From assembly GCF_019795295.1 (NCBI RefSeq), contig NZ_JAIMCG010000002.1, positions 333,179 to 397,178 on the forward strand: a stretch of 64,000 bases of DNA, read 5' to 3'. The position numbers and the translations under genes are program-made. Numbering within the stretch: position 1 is the first letter of the stretch; the number at the start of each line of letters is the position of its first letter. Origin of the DNA: Cupriavidus sp. AU9028. Its GTDB lineage: Bacteria > Pseudomonadota > Gammaproteobacteria > Burkholderiales > Burkholderiaceae. This document shows positions 17,159 to 26,104 of this stretch, piece by piece. The notes below the pieces were generated by a model that was given only the letters and a program-made list of their open reading frames with translations, was not told the DNA's origin and made no database searches.

Positions 17159-17887
17159 CTATTTGATCCGCTGCTTCTCGAGCTTGCGCGCCAGCGTGCG
17201 CCGATGCATGCCCAGCCGGCGCGCCGTCTCGGAAATATTGAACCCGGTCGCCGCCAGCGTTTCATGGATATGTTCCCACTCCAGCGTCTTGATCGAGGTC
17301 GGCCGTCCGGTCACCTCGACATCGACATCCCCCGCCGCGCGGTCGAAGGCGGCCTCGATATCGTCGGTCGTGGACGGCTTGGCCAGGTAGTGGCAGGCGC
17401 CCAGCTTGATCGCCTCCACCGCCGTGGCGATGCTGGCATAGCCGGTCAGCACCACGATCAGCATCTGGTCGTCATGCGCGTGCAGCGCCTGCACGCACGC
17501 CAGGCCGGAAGCCTCCCCCTTGAGCTTCAGGTCGACCACGGCATAGCCGGGCGAATGCTCGTGCAGCAGCTCGTTGACCCCTTCGAGGCTGGTGGCGTGG
17601 ATCACCGTGTAGCCGCGCCGCTCGAAGGAGCGCCGCAGCGTGCGGGCGAACGCCGCATCGTCCTCGACCAGCAGCAGCACGCGCGATTGCGCGGCGGCGT
17701 TGGCCGCGGCATCGGCTGCCGAAGCGGTGACCGAAGCGGTGACCGAAGCGGTGACCGAAGTGGTGGCCGGAGTGGTGAGCGAAGTGGTTTCCGGAGTCGT
17801 TGCCGAAGTGGCGGCAGGCTGCGCCGGATGCGCCGTCGCCGGACCCTCTTCGCCCGGCTTGCGCGGATCATCGTGGTTCGCTTGCAT
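17159..17887 (-). CDS. regA: RegA/PrrA/ActR-type redox response regulator
   Basis: This is the response regulator of a RegB/RegA (PrrBA, RoxSR) pair that controls respiratory and redox genes. Residues 68-185 form the receiver (VLLLVEDDAAF acidic pocket, YAVVDLKLKG phospho-Asp, VVLTGYAS Thr, YLAKPST Lys). The C-terminus is a Fis-type helix-turn-helix (ISETARRLGMHRRTLARKLEK), strongly conserved in this family. The first 65 residues are an unusual Thr/Ala/Ser extension encoded by 12-bp tandem repeats; typical RegA proteins are about 180 residues. It overlaps the end of regB by 20 bp and is the last gene of the cyo-SURF1-regBA operon. M1 at 17887 is the only ATG before the repeats. Confidence 0.9.
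   Translation of the reverse strand: MQANHDDPRKPGEEGPATAHPAQPAATSATTPETTSLTTPATTSVTASVTASVTASAADAAANAAAQSRVLLLVEDDAAFARTLRRSFERRGYTVIHATSLEGVNELLHEHSPGYAVVDLKLKGEASGLACVQALHAHDDQMLIVVLTGYASIATAVEAIKLGACHYLAKPSTTDDIEAAFDRAAGDVDVEVTGRPTSIKTLEWEHIHETLAATGFNISETARRLGMHRRTLARKLEKQRIK
17719..17817. repeat. 12-bp tandem repeats inside regA
   Basis: The unit gaagcggtgacc recurs three times exactly and then in diverged form (gaagtggtggcc, gagtggtgagcg). On the minus strand it encodes the T-S-V-T/A-S-V-T repeats of the N-terminal extension. Since 12 is a multiple of 3, copy-number change would alter length without a frameshift. Confidence 0.8.
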
Positions 17888-19259
17888 ACTGCGTCTCCTC
17901 CAGCGTGATGGCGGCCAGTGGCAGGCTCAGCACCACTTCCGCTCCCCCCTGCGGGCGATTGCGCGCCGTCACCCTGCCGCCCAGCGTACGCAGGACATTG
18001 ACGACGAGAAACAGGCCCAGGCCGCTGCCCGGCCGGCCCTTCGTCGACTGGTACGGCTTGCCCAGGCGCTCCAGCATGTTGCCGTGAAAGCCCGGGCCTT
18101 CGTCCGCCACCGTCAGCACCAGCGTCTCGGCGTCGCGGCGCACCTCGAAGGAAACCCAGTCCGGCGACGCTTCCAGCGCGTTGTCGAGCACGTTGCAGAT
18201 CATCTGCTTGATGGCGGAGTCGGACACCACCGTCTGATCCTGACCGAAGCGGAAGCTGTAGTCGAACGCGCGCACCGGCCGCGTGGCGCGCCACTCCTGC
18301 ACCAGATCGTCGAGGAAGGTGCGCACGGTAGTCTGCGTCGGCGCCTCGCCGCGCGCTTCGCCGGCCGAGAGCAGGATGCCGCTGACGATCGATTTGCAGC
18401 GTTGCACCTGGGTCTGCATCTCGCCCAGCTCCTGCAGCAGTTCGGGATCGCTGGCAAACGGCTCCATCCGCTTCCAGTCCGACAGGATCACGGCCAGCGT
18501 CGCCAGCGGCGTGCCGAGTTCGTGCGCCGCGCCGGAGGCCAGCAGCCCCATCCGCACGATATGGTCCTCCTCGGCGGCACGCTGGCGCAGGGCGGCAAGA
18601 CGTTCGTCGCGGGCGCGCAGGTTGCGCATGATGCGGGTGATGAAGGTGACCAGCAGCGTCGCGTTGATGACGAAGCAGATCAGCATGCCCTGCACATACA
18701 GGCTGCCCAGCCCCTCGGCGTGGTCCGCGGGCAGCGCCAGCGGACTGCCCACCGCCGCCAGCCCGCCAAAGCACAGCGTGGCGATCAGCACGATCAGCCA
18801 GGTCGACCAGACCTCCAGCAGCACCGCGCCGAGGGTGACCTGCAGCAAATAGAGGAAGACGAAGGGATTGGCGGCGCCGCCGCTCAGGTAGAGCTGCGCC
18901 GTCAGCATGGCGACGTCGACCAGGAGGGCGACGAACAGCTGCGTGTTCGACACCTCGCTGGCGAAGCGCAGCCGGAGCAGGCTGAGCGCGTTGAAGGCGA
19001 CCAGGCCGAACAGCACCGCGAGCATCGGCACCACCGGCAACGGCGCGCCGAGGCCGAAATGCACCACGCTGATGGTGGCGACCTGGCCGAGCACGGCAAT
19101 CCAGCGCAGCTCGATCAGCTGCTGCATGTTCTGCCGGCCAGTGGTATCGAAGTCGCGCAGGCGCCCGCGGCCCGCCGACGGGGCGCGCGCGGCGGTGTCG
19201 ATGGTGACCGTCTGCGCATCGCGCGGCGCTGCACCCGGCGCACTGGTGGGAGAAGGCAT
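17868..19259 (-). CDS. regB: RegB/PrrB-type redox sensor histidine kinase
   Basis: This 463-residue membrane histidine kinase pairs with the adjacent regA. Six hydrophobic helices fill residues ~50-200 and include the quinone-binding signature LSGGAANPFVF (GGxxNPF), diagnostic of RegB/PrrB. The H box GAAHELGTPLATL has its phospho-His at about 246. The redox-box Cys in QVQRCKSIVSG lies about 42 residues further on, matching the Cys that senses redox in Rhodobacter RegB. N, G1 and G2 boxes are intact (NVLDNALEA, VADEGPGF, GSGLGLFLV). The start at 19259 avoids overlap with the SURF1 gene; no ribosome site is evident. It probably senses the ubiquinone pool that the co-transcribed oxidase turns over. 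Confidence 0.92.
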   Translation of the reverse strand: MPSPTSAPGAAPRDAQTVTIDTAARAPSAGRGRLRDFDTTGRQNMQQLIELRWIAVLGQVATISVVHFGLGAPLPVVPMLAVLFGLVAFNALSLLRLRFASEVSNTQLFVALLVDVAMLTAQLYLSGGAANPFVFLYLLQVTLGAVLLEVWSTWLIVLIATLCFGGLAAVGSPLALPADHAEGLGSLYVQGMLICFVINATLLVTFITRIMRNLRARDERLAALRQRAAEEDHIVRMGLLASGAAHELGTPLATLAVILSDWKRMEPFASDPELLQELGEMQTQVQRCKSIVSGILLSAGEARGEAPTQTTVRTFLDDLVQEWRATRPVRAFDYSFRFGQDQTVVSDSAIKQMICNVLDNALEASPDWVSFEVRRDAETLVLTVADEGPGFHGNMLERLGKPYQSTKGRPGSGLGLFLVVNVLRTLGGRVTARNRPQGGAEVVLSLPLAAITLEETQYASEPR

Positions 19260-19296
19260 CTTCACTGGCTGGAAACGCGTGGATGCCAATTGTCCC

Positions 19297-20160
19297 TCAT
19301 TGCCGGCGCCGGCGGCGAGATTCCTCCCGCCCGACATACCAGGCGGCGGCCGCGACCATCAGCGCGAGCCCATACCAGGTCAGCGCGTAGACCAGGTGAT
19401 TGTTGTTGAAGCGCACGACCGTCAGCCCGCCCTGCGGCCAGCTGCCCGTCGTGCCGTTCGCCGGCACAGCCGATGGCAAGGCGCCCGCTGCGGGGGTACG
19501 CCGGCCGCCATCCTCGGACACCACCGCGCCGGCGCCGGCCGTACCGGGCGCGGCGTCGGCATCGATGAAGTACGGGGCCACCGTGCCAAGCCCGTGCGCG
19601 GCGGCGATCGCCTGCACGTCGCGCGAATACCAGCGGCCTGCCGCCGGATCGTTCTGGCGCAGGAACGCCCCGCCCGGCTCCGGCATGCGCAGCAGCCCGA
19701 CCACCGCGGTCTCGCCAGCCGGTTCGTTGTCCGCGCGCGTCGACCGCTCGCGGAAGTCCGGCGGCACGAAGCCGCGGTTGACCAACACCACGGTGCCGTC
19801 GTTGCGGCGCAGCGGCGTCAGCACCCAGAAGCCGCCGCCAAGGTCCGTGGTCGCCTGCACCAGCGTTTCCTTGTCATGCAGGAAGGTGCCGGTGACGGCG
19901 ACACGACGGTACTCATCGGCTGCCGCTGTCACCAGCGGCCAACGCGCGGGGCCAGGCGCCGGTACCGGTGCCGCATGGATGCGGGCCTCGACCCGTTCGA
20001 TCAGGTCGAGCTTCCACGCGCGGCGTTCCACCTGCCAGGTCCCCAAAGCAAAAAACCCGGCGAACGCCAGGGCCGCGATCACCGCGAGCACCGTCAGGAC
20101 GACAGTGCTGCGGGGACGGGCCCGGCGAGCCGGGCTGGGATTCGAGCCGGTCGTGCTCAA
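19297..20160 (-). CDS. SURF1 family protein
   Basis: This is a SURF1/Shy1-type assembly factor for haem-copper oxidases, 287 residues. An N-terminal helix (VVLTVLAVIAALAFAGFFAL, then GTWQVERRAWKLDLI) and a C-terminal helix (NNNHLVYALTWYGLALMVAA) flank the periplasmic domain, with the conserved VLVNRGFVPPD segment. About 40 residues of Ala/Gly/Pro-rich low complexity interrupt the domain between PYFIDADA and WPQGGLTVVRF, which is longer than usual. The ATG overlaps the cyoD stop by 4 bp. It takes the place where enterobacterial operons have cyoE; no haem O synthase is present in the window. Confidence 0.92.
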   Translation of the reverse strand: MSTTGSNPSPARRARPRSTVVLTVLAVIAALAFAGFFALGTWQVERRAWKLDLIERVEARIHAAPVPAPGPARWPLVTAAADEYRRVAVTGTFLHDKETLVQATTDLGGGFWVLTPLRRNDGTVVLVNRGFVPPDFRERSTRADNEPAGETAVVGLLRMPEPGGAFLRQNDPAAGRWYSRDVQAIAAAHGLGTVAPYFIDADAAPGTAGAGAVVSEDGGRRTPAAGALPSAVPANGTTGSWPQGGLTVVRFNNNHLVYALTWYGLALMVAAAAWYVGREESRRRRRQ

Positions 20161-20594
20161 GGCATGGTCTTCATGTCATGCGTCATCGTCGGCATCATGT
20201 TCGCGTTCATGTGGTACATCACCCACAGCGAACCGGCCAGTGTAATGACGACGATCACGATGGTGAACATCAGCGCCAACAGGTTCCAGCCTCCCTCGGA
20301 CTTGGTGTCCATGTGCAGGAAGTAGATCATGTGGACGACGATCTGCACCGCAGCCAGGCCAAGCAGGACCATCGCGGTCGTGCTCGAATCGGCGATGACG
20401 TTGCCCATCACCAGCCAGAACGGGATCACCGTGAGGATCACCGCCAGCACGAAGCCGGTCACGTAGCCGCGCAGCGTCACGGGGCTGTGGCCGTCATCGT
20501 CGTGATGATCGTGCGCGTGGTGATCGAGGTCGACGTGCTTGCCGCCCTCGGTCGACTCCAGGTTGGAGAATGCGTAGTCGTGCGCTTTGCTCAT
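20157..20594 (-). CDS. cyoD: Cytochrome bo3 quinol oxidase subunit IV
   Basis: Subunit IV of the bo3-type ubiquinol oxidase, 145 residues, a small three-helix inner-membrane protein that assists assembly of the copper-haem site. The His/Asp-rich N-terminus (HVDLDHHAHDHHDDDGH) precedes LRGYVTGFVLAVILTVIPF, then a second helix (TTAMVLLGLAAVQIVVHMIY) carrying FLHMDTK, a family motif, and a third helix near NLLALMFTIVIVVITLAGS. The start at 20594 overlaps the cyoC stop as ATGA and has GGGAG upstream. The His-rich N-terminus is longer than in E. coli CyoD and could bind metal. Confidence 0.95.
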   Translation of the reverse strand: MSKAHDYAFSNLESTEGGKHVDLDHHAHDHHDDDGHSPVTLRGYVTGFVLAVILTVIPFWLVMGNVIADSSTTAMVLLGLAAVQIVVHMIYFLHMDTKSEGGWNLLALMFTIVIVVITLAGSLWVMYHMNANMMPTMTHDMKTMP

Positions 20595-21247
20595 GGCAGG
20601 ACTCCCATCAGATAGACGAAGGTGAACACGCCGATCCAGACCACGTCCAGGAAGTGCCAGAACATCGACAGGCACATCACGCGGCGCTTGTTGGCGGCGA
20701 TCAGGCCATGCTTCTTCAGCTGGAACATCAGCGTGATCAGCCAGATGATGCCGAAGGTCACGTGCAGGCCGTGCGTACCCACCAGGGTGAAGAACGCGGA
20801 CAGGAAGGCGCTGCGCTGCGGCACCGCACCTTCATGGATCAGGTGGGCGAATTCGTACAGTTCCAGGCCGACGAAGGCGGCGCCCAGCAGGCCGGTGACG
20901 GCCAGCCAGGTCAGCGTGCCCTTCAGGCGGTTGCGCTGCATCTCCAGCATGGCGAAGCCATACGTGATCGACGACAGCAGCAGCATCGACGTGTTCAGCG
21001 CCACCAGCGGCAGGTCGAACAGGTCGGCGCCCGACGGGCCGGCGGCATAGCTGCGGCCCACCACGCCGTAGACGGCGAACAGACAAGCGAAGATCAGGCA
21101 ATCGCTCATCAGGTACACCCAGAAGCCCAGCAGGGTGCCGTTCTTCGGGTGATGCTCGGTCGGCAGGTAGAACTGCAGCGCGTTGTCACGCTGCGTTCCC
21201 TGCGCGCCGGCAGCGCCGGCGCCTTGGTTTGCGGTGATATCAAGCAT
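20591..21247 (-). CDS. cyoC: Cytochrome bo3 quinol oxidase subunit III
   Basis: Subunit III of the bo3 oxidase, 218 residues with five transmembrane helices. It lacks redox cofactors and stabilises the proton-pumping core. Recognisable stretches are [50 protein letters not shown], a [14 protein letters not shown] segment with the buried Glu, and [15 protein letters not shown]. Its ATG lies 8 bp inside the cyoB coding region (ATGCTTGA arrangement), indicating translational coupling. The same sequence context couples cyoA to cyoB. Confidence 0.95.
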   Translation of the reverse strand: MLDITANQGAGAAGAQGTQRDNALQFYLPTEHHPKNGTLLGFWVYLMSDCLIFACLFAVYGVVGRSYAAGPSGADLFDLPLVALNTSMLLLSSITYGFAMLEMQRNRLKGTLTWLAVTGLLGAAFVGLELYEFAHLIHEGAVPQRSAFLSAFFTLVGTHGLHVTFGIIWLITLMFQLKKHGLIAANKRRVMCLSMFWHFLDVVWIGVFTFVYLMGVLP

Positions 21248-23243
21248 GGTTGGCAAGCAGACGGGTACGTTCCGACTCGGTTTTGACCACTTCCTCAGCC
21301 GGGATGTAGTAGTCGCGCTTGTAGTTGAAGGTGTGCCCAATGGCCACCGCCAGGATCGCGATGAAGGACACCACGACCAGCGGCCACATATGCCAGATCA
21401 GACCGAAGCCGCACACCGTCGACAGGCCAGCAAGGATGATGCCGGCGCCGGTGTTCTTCGGCATGTGGATCGGCAGGAAGCCCTGTTGGGGACGCTCGAA
21501 ACCGCGCTGCTTCATCTGCCACCAGGCGTCATTGTCGTGAATGACCGGGGTGAAGGCGAAGTTGTACGACGGCGGCGGCGACGAGGTCGACCATTCCAGC
21601 GTGCGGCCATCCCACGGGTCGCCCGTCACGTCGCGCAGTTGCGCGCGGCGCTTGAAGCTGACCACCAGCTGGATCAGGAAGGCAGCGATGCCGAAGGCGA
21701 TCAGGAACACGCCCACTGCGGCGATCTGGAACCAGATCTGCAGCGACGGATCCTCGAAGTGGCTCACGCGGCGGGTCACGCCCATCAGGCCCAGCACATA
21801 GACCGGCATGAAGGCGACGTAGAAACCGACCAGCCAGAACCAGAACGACATCTTGCCCCAGAACTCGTCCAGCTTGAAGCCGAAGGCCTTCGGGAACCAG
21901 TAGTTGATACCGGCGAACAGGCCGAACAGCACGCCACCGATGATCACGTTGTGGAAGTGAGCGATCAGGAACAGGCTGTTATGCAGCACGAAGTCCGCGG
22001 GCGGCACGGCGAGCAGCACGCCGGTCATGCCACCGATCACGAAGGTGACCATGAAGCCAACGGTCCACAGCATCGGCACGTCGAACTTGATCCGGCCGCG
22101 GTACATCGTGAACAGCCAGTTGAAGATCTTCGCGCCCGTCGGGATCGAGATGATCATCGTCGTGATGCCGAAGAACGAGTTGACGCTGGCGCCCGAACCC
22201 ATCGTGAAGAAGTGGTGCAGCCATACCAGGTACGACAGCACGGTAATCACGACGGTCGCGTAGACCATCGACGCGTAGCCGAACAGGCGCTTGCGCGAGT
22301 AGGTCGACACCACTTCGGAGAAGATGCCGAAGCAGGGCAGGATCAGGATGTACACCTCGGGGTGGCCCCAGATCCAGATCAGGTTCACGTACATCATGGC
22401 GTTGCCGCCAAAGTCGTTCGTGAAGAAGTTCGTGCCCACGTAGCGGTCCAGCGACAGCAGCGCCAGCACTGCCGTCAGCACCGGGAAGGCGGCGACGATC
22501 AGCACGTTGGTGCACAGCGAGGTCCAGGTGAACACCGGCATCTTCATCATCGTCATGCCGGGTGCACGCATCTTGACGATGGTCACCAGCAGGTTGATGC
22601 CTGACAGCGTTGTCCCGACCCCCGCGATCTGCAAGGCCCAGATGTAGTAGTCCACCCCCACGTCCGGACTCTGCAGGATGCCCGACAGCGGCGGATAGGC
22701 CAGCCAGCCGGTCTTGGCGAACTCGCCGACGAACAGCGACACCATGATCAGCGCAGCGCCAGCCGCGGTCATCCAGAAGCTGAAGTTGTTCAGGAACGGG
22801 AAGGCCACGTCGCGCGCGCCGATCTGCAGCGGCACCACGTAGTTCATCAGGCCGGTCACCAGTGGCATCGCGACGAAGAAGATCATGATCACGCCGTGCG
22901 CCGTGAAGATCTGGTCGTAGTGGTGCGGCGGCAGGTAGCCCAGGTTGTCGCCAAAGGCGATGGCCTGCTGCAGGCGCATCATCACCGCGTCGGCAAAGCC
23001 GCGCAGCAGCATCACCAGGCCGAGGATCATGTACATGATCCCGATCTTCTTGTGATCGATGCTGGTGAACCACTCGCGCCACAGGAAGCCCCACTTGCGG
23101 AAGTAGGTCAGCGCAGCGACGAGGCCGAGTCCGCCGAGAATGACCGCGCCGAAGGTCGCGATCAGGATCGGCTCATGCAGCGGGATCGCCTCCCATGTGA
23201 GGCGGCCGAAGAAAAGCTTGGTAAGGTCGAAACTGTCAAGCAT
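21240..23243 (-). CDS. cyoB: Cytochrome bo3 quinol oxidase subunit I
   Basis: The catalytic subunit, 667 residues, oxidises ubiquinol, reduces O2 to water at a haem o3-CuB site and pumps protons. The haem-copper signatures are intact: [12 protein letters not shown] (CuB His and the cross-linked Tyr), [11 protein letters not shown] (CuB His pair) and [13 protein letters not shown] (haem ligands). The quinone-site region [16 protein letters not shown] matches E. coli CyoB, confirming a quinol rather than cytochrome c oxidase. About 15 transmembrane helices are expected. The start [13 protein letters not shown] at 23243 is conserved in the family and overlaps the cyoA stop by 8 bp. Confidence 0.97.
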   Translation of the reverse strand: MLDSFDLTKLFFGRLTWEAIPLHEPILIATFGAVILGGLGLVAALTYFRKWGFLWREWFTSIDHKKIGIMYMILGLVMLLRGFADAVMMRLQQAIAFGDNLGYLPPHHYDQIFTAHGVIMIFFVAMPLVTGLMNYVVPLQIGARDVAFPFLNNFSFWMTAAGAALIMVSLFVGEFAKTGWLAYPPLSGILQSPDVGVDYYIWALQIAGVGTTLSGINLLVTIVKMRAPGMTMMKMPVFTWTSLCTNVLIVAAFPVLTAVLALLSLDRYVGTNFFTNDFGGNAMMYVNLIWIWGHPEVYILILPCFGIFSEVVSTYSRKRLFGYASMVYATVVITVLSYLVWLHHFFTMGSGASVNSFFGITTMIISIPTGAKIFNWLFTMYRGRIKFDVPMLWTVGFMVTFVIGGMTGVLLAVPPADFVLHNSLFLIAHFHNVIIGGVLFGLFAGINYWFPKAFGFKLDEFWGKMSFWFWLVGFYVAFMPVYVLGLMGVTRRVSHFEDPSLQIWFQIAAVGVFLIAFGIAAFLIQLVVSFKRRAQLRDVTGDPWDGRTLEWSTSSPPPSYNFAFTPVIHDNDAWWQMKQRGFERPQQGFLPIHMPKNTGAGIILAGLSTVCGFGLIWHMWPLVVVSFIAILAVAIGHTFNYKRDYYIPAEEVVKTESERTRLLANHA

Positions 23244-24420
23244 GCTGGTCAACGATGCCAAAGGCGCGTTGTGAGAGAGGGAGCTGGGGAACCGCCACGG
23301 CCGCCGATTCACCGGCGGATTCGCGAACGGACAGCGGGTTCAGCCCGGGAACCGACGAGCTGATCGGGGCGACGTCGCCGGTCCCTTGCGGGTCCGACAC
23401 CGTGCACATGCCGCCAACGTAGGTGCGCACCGGTGCGTCCTCCAGGCCCAGGCGGGCGCGGGTGGCGGCATCGAGCGAAGCCACGTTGAAGGCGCCGGGC
23501 TTGCCCTGGCCGCCATTGGCGTCGATGGCCATCATTTCGCGCATGCACATGCGGTTGGGCTCGACGCAGCGGTTCAGGATGGCGTCATACAGGCCATCGG
23601 CAACGTTGGCGTAATAGCGGACCGGCTCGCGCTCGCTGGGCTGCTCCAGCTTCAGGTAGTCCTCGCGGGTCAGCGCCTGGCCGCTCGCCTTGACCTTCTG
23701 CACCCACTGGTCGAAACCGGCCTCATCCACGCCATGGAACTTGAAGCGCATCCACGAGAAGCCCGGGCCGCTGTAGTTCGCCGAGAAGCCGTCGAATTCG
23801 CCCGGCTTGTTGATCACGGCGTGCAGCTGGGTTTCCATGCCCGGCATGGCGTAGATCTGGCCTGCCAGCGCCGGGATGAAGAACGAGTTCATCACCGTCG
23901 AGGCGGTCATCTTGAAGTGAATCGGGCGATCCACCGGCGCTGCCATCTCATTGACCGTCGCGATGCCCTGCTCCGGGTAGAAGAACAGCCACTTCCAGTC
24001 CAGCGCGACCACTTCCACCGTCAGCGGGCGGACATCGGTCGGCAGCGCCCGGTTCTCGTCCAGGCGGCTCAGCGGCCGGTACGGGTCCAGGGCGTGCGTG
24101 CTCACCCAGGTGATGGCGCCGAGCGCGATGATGATCAGCAGAGGTGCTGACCAGATCACAAGCTCGAGCATCGTCGAGTGATCCCAGTCGGGCTCGTAGC
24201 GGGCGTCCTTGTTCGATGCGCGGTAACGCCAGGCGAAAACCAGCGTCAGGATGATCACCGGAACGATGATCAGCAGCATCAGGATGGTGGAAATGTAGAT
24301 CAGGTTCCGCTGCTGTACCGCGATGTCGCCCGAAGGAGACAACAACACAGCATTACAACCTGTCAATAGGAGAATGACGGGCAGCAGAACCAACCCGCGA
24401 ATGGTATTAATGAGGGGCAT
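23236..24420 (-). CDS. cyoA: Cytochrome bo3 quinol oxidase subunit II
   Basis: Subunit II of the bo3 oxidase, 394 residues. It begins with a lipoprotein signal ([13 protein letters not shown], lipobox LTGC with Cys at about 22), followed by two transmembrane helices and a periplasmic cupredoxin domain. As expected for quinol oxidases, the CuA ligands are absent ([32 protein letters not shown]). The C-terminal tail after [13 protein letters not shown] is Ser/Val/Pro-rich and longer than in E. coli. The ATG at 24420 lacks a clear ribosome site. It is the first gene of the seven-gene operon that ends with regA, so the 215-bp gap to the divergent MFS gene must hold its promoter. Confidence 0.96.
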   Translation of the reverse strand: MPLINTIRGLVLLPVILLLTGCNAVLLSPSGDIAVQQRNLIYISTILMLLIIVPVIILTLVFAWRYRASNKDARYEPDWDHSTMLELVIWSAPLLIIIALGAITWVSTHALDPYRPLSRLDENRALPTDVRPLTVEVVALDWKWLFFYPEQGIATVNEMAAPVDRPIHFKMTASTVMNSFFIPALAGQIYAMPGMETQLHAVINKPGEFDGFSANYSGPGFSWMRFKFHGVDEAGFDQWVQKVKASGQALTREDYLKLEQPSEREPVRYYANVADGLYDAILNRCVEPNRMCMREMMAIDANGGQGKPGAFNVASLDAATRARLGLEDAPVRTYVGGMCTVSDPQGTGDVAPISSSVPGLNPLSVRESAGESAAVAVPQLPLSQRAFGIVDQHA

Positions 24421-24635
24421 TGCCGGCAGAGGAAAGAGCGTTGCCGTCGGAACGGACGAGACGGAAAGCAACCGATGCAGCTAAGTCACTTTTAGCGGAG
24501 TTACAGCTATAGCGACGGATGCGGACTGTACGCTATCTGGCAAGCAGGGTGAATTGGACATTTTGTCCCATGGGAGCCGTCGGCCGCTCCGGCCGAATCC
24601 TCCTGTTCTATCCTATAGATGAGAGAGGTACAAGC

Positions 24636-25958
24636 ATGGCGAGCATTACGCACCAGGCCCCCTTCCCCGAGGGAGCACTGCACGACGCCCACGACCGCTC
24701 CGAGGTCGCCCCGGGCGAGATCGCGACCGGCGTCGTGATTGGCCGGGCATCCGAGTACTTTGACTTCTTTGTCTTCGGGATTGCCTGCGTCCTGGTCTTC
24801 CCGGGCGTGTTCTTCCCATTCGTGGGAAGGTTGGAAGGCACGCTGTATGCCTTCTCGATCTTCACGCTGGCGTTCATTGCCCGCCCGTTCGGCACCGCCC
24901 TGTTCATGGCGATCCAGCGGCGCTTTGGCCGTGGGATCAAGCTGACCGTCGCCCTGCTGCTGATGGGCACGTCCACGGTCGGCATTGCCTTTGTGCCGGG
25001 CTACGCCGATCTCGGCATGACGGCCATCCTGATGCTTGCCGGCTTCCGCGTGCTGCAGGGGATCGCCTTCGGCGGCTCCTGGGACGGCCTGCCGTCGCTG
25101 CTGGCCCTCAACGCCCCGCCCGAGCGCCGCGGCTGGTACGCCATGCTCGGCCAGCTCGGCGCCCCGCTCGGCTTCCTGGTGGCCGGCGCGCTGTTCCTCT
25201 ACCTGACTTCCACGGTTTCCCAGGAAGACTTCATCACCTGGGCCTGGCGCTACCCCTTCTTCGTCGCCTTTGCCATCAACGTCGTGGCGCTGTTCGCCCG
25301 GCTGCGGCTGGTGGTGACCGAGGAGTACACCCGGCTGCTGGAGGAAGGCGAACTGGAGCCGATCAGCACCCGGGAAATGGTGCGCGGCCAGGGCTACAAC
25401 ATCTTCATTGGCGCCTTCGCGGCATTGGCCAGTTATGCGCTGTTCCACCTGGTGACGGTGTTCCCGCTGTCCTGGCTGGCGCTGCGCTCGACGCAGGCGA
25501 TCGGCGAGATCCTGACCGTCCAGATCATCGGCGCCGGCCTGGCCATCCTCACGACGCTGCTGTCGGGCTATGTCGCCGACCGGATCGGCCGCCGCACCAC
25601 GCTGGGCGTGACCTCGGCGCTGATCGGTATCTTCAGCCTGTTCACCCCCATGCTGCTGGACGGCGGGGCGGCGGCGCAGGATACCTTCCTGCTGGTCGGC
25701 TTCGCCCTGCTCGGCCTGTCCTACGGCCAGTCGGCCGGCACCGTGACGTCGAACTTCGCGTCGCGCTTCCGCTACACGGGCGCCGCCCTGACCTCCGATT
25801 TCGCCTGGCTGTTTGGGGCCGCCTTCGCTCCGCTGGTGGCGCTGGGACTGTCGGTGCGCTTCGGGCTGGTGGCAGTGAGCCTCTATCTGCTCTCCGGTGT
25901 GGCTTGCACGATGATCGCGCTGCGCATCAACAAGGCCCTGGTGGCCAGCCGCGACTGA
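24636..25958 (+). CDS. MFS transporter, metabolite:H+ symporter (ProP/ShiA-like) family
   Basis: This 440-residue major facilitator protein has 12 predicted helices. The opening IGRASEYFDFFVFGIACVLV and the cytoplasmic motifs AFIARPFGTALFMAIQRRFG and YVADRIGRRTTLG resemble the metabolite:H+ symporter group (ShiA, KgtP, CitA), which take up small organic acids or osmolytes. It differs from the canonical family in the loop-2 sequence and may be a distinct branch. The ATG at 24636 follows GAGAGAGG. It is divergent from cyoA, so the two may share regulation by the oxidase operon's signals. The substrate is unknown. Confidence 0.88.
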   Translation: MASITHQAPFPEGALHDAHDRSEVAPGEIATGVVIGRASEYFDFFVFGIACVLVFPGVFFPFVGRLEGTLYAFSIFTLAFIARPFGTALFMAIQRRFGRGIKLTVALLLMGTSTVGIAFVPGYADLGMTAILMLAGFRVLQGIAFGGSWDGLPSLLALNAPPERRGWYAMLGQLGAPLGFLVAGALFLYLTSTVSQEDFITWAWRYPFFVAFAINVVALFARLRLVVTEEYTRLLEEGELEPISTREMVRGQGYNIFIGAFAALASYALFHLVTVFPLSWLALRSTQAIGEILTVQIIGAGLAILTTLLSGYVADRIGRRTTLGVTSALIGIFSLFTPMLLDGGAAAQDTFLLVGFALLGLSYGQSAGTVTSNFASRFRYTGAALTSDFAWLFGAAFAPLVALGLSVRFGLVAVSLYLLSGVACTMIALRINKALVASRD

Positions 25959-25974
25959 CGGCCCGCGCTCCCTG

Positions 25975-26089
25975 CCCTCTCCCCGGCCCTCTCCCGCCGA
26001 GCGGGAGAGGGAGCAAACCCAGCGCCTCTCAAGTACTGTCGGTGTTACTCCCCTCTCCCGCCGGGCGGGAGAGGGGCCGGGGGAGAGGG
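25975..26089. repeat. REPIN-like paired palindrome, copy B
   Basis: The left half (25975-26011) has the stem CCCTCTCCCGC/GCGGGAGAGGG. The right half (26050-26089) has CCCCTCTCCCGCC with its complement and the CCGGGGGAGAGGG tail. The 38-bp spacer (AGCAAACCC, then TCAAGT and GGTGTTACTC) closely matches that of copy C at 33213. It lies between the MFS stop and the end of the old-yellow-enzyme gene and may terminate both. Confidence 0.8.
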
Positions 26090-26104
26090 AAACGGACCCC
26101 CGCC

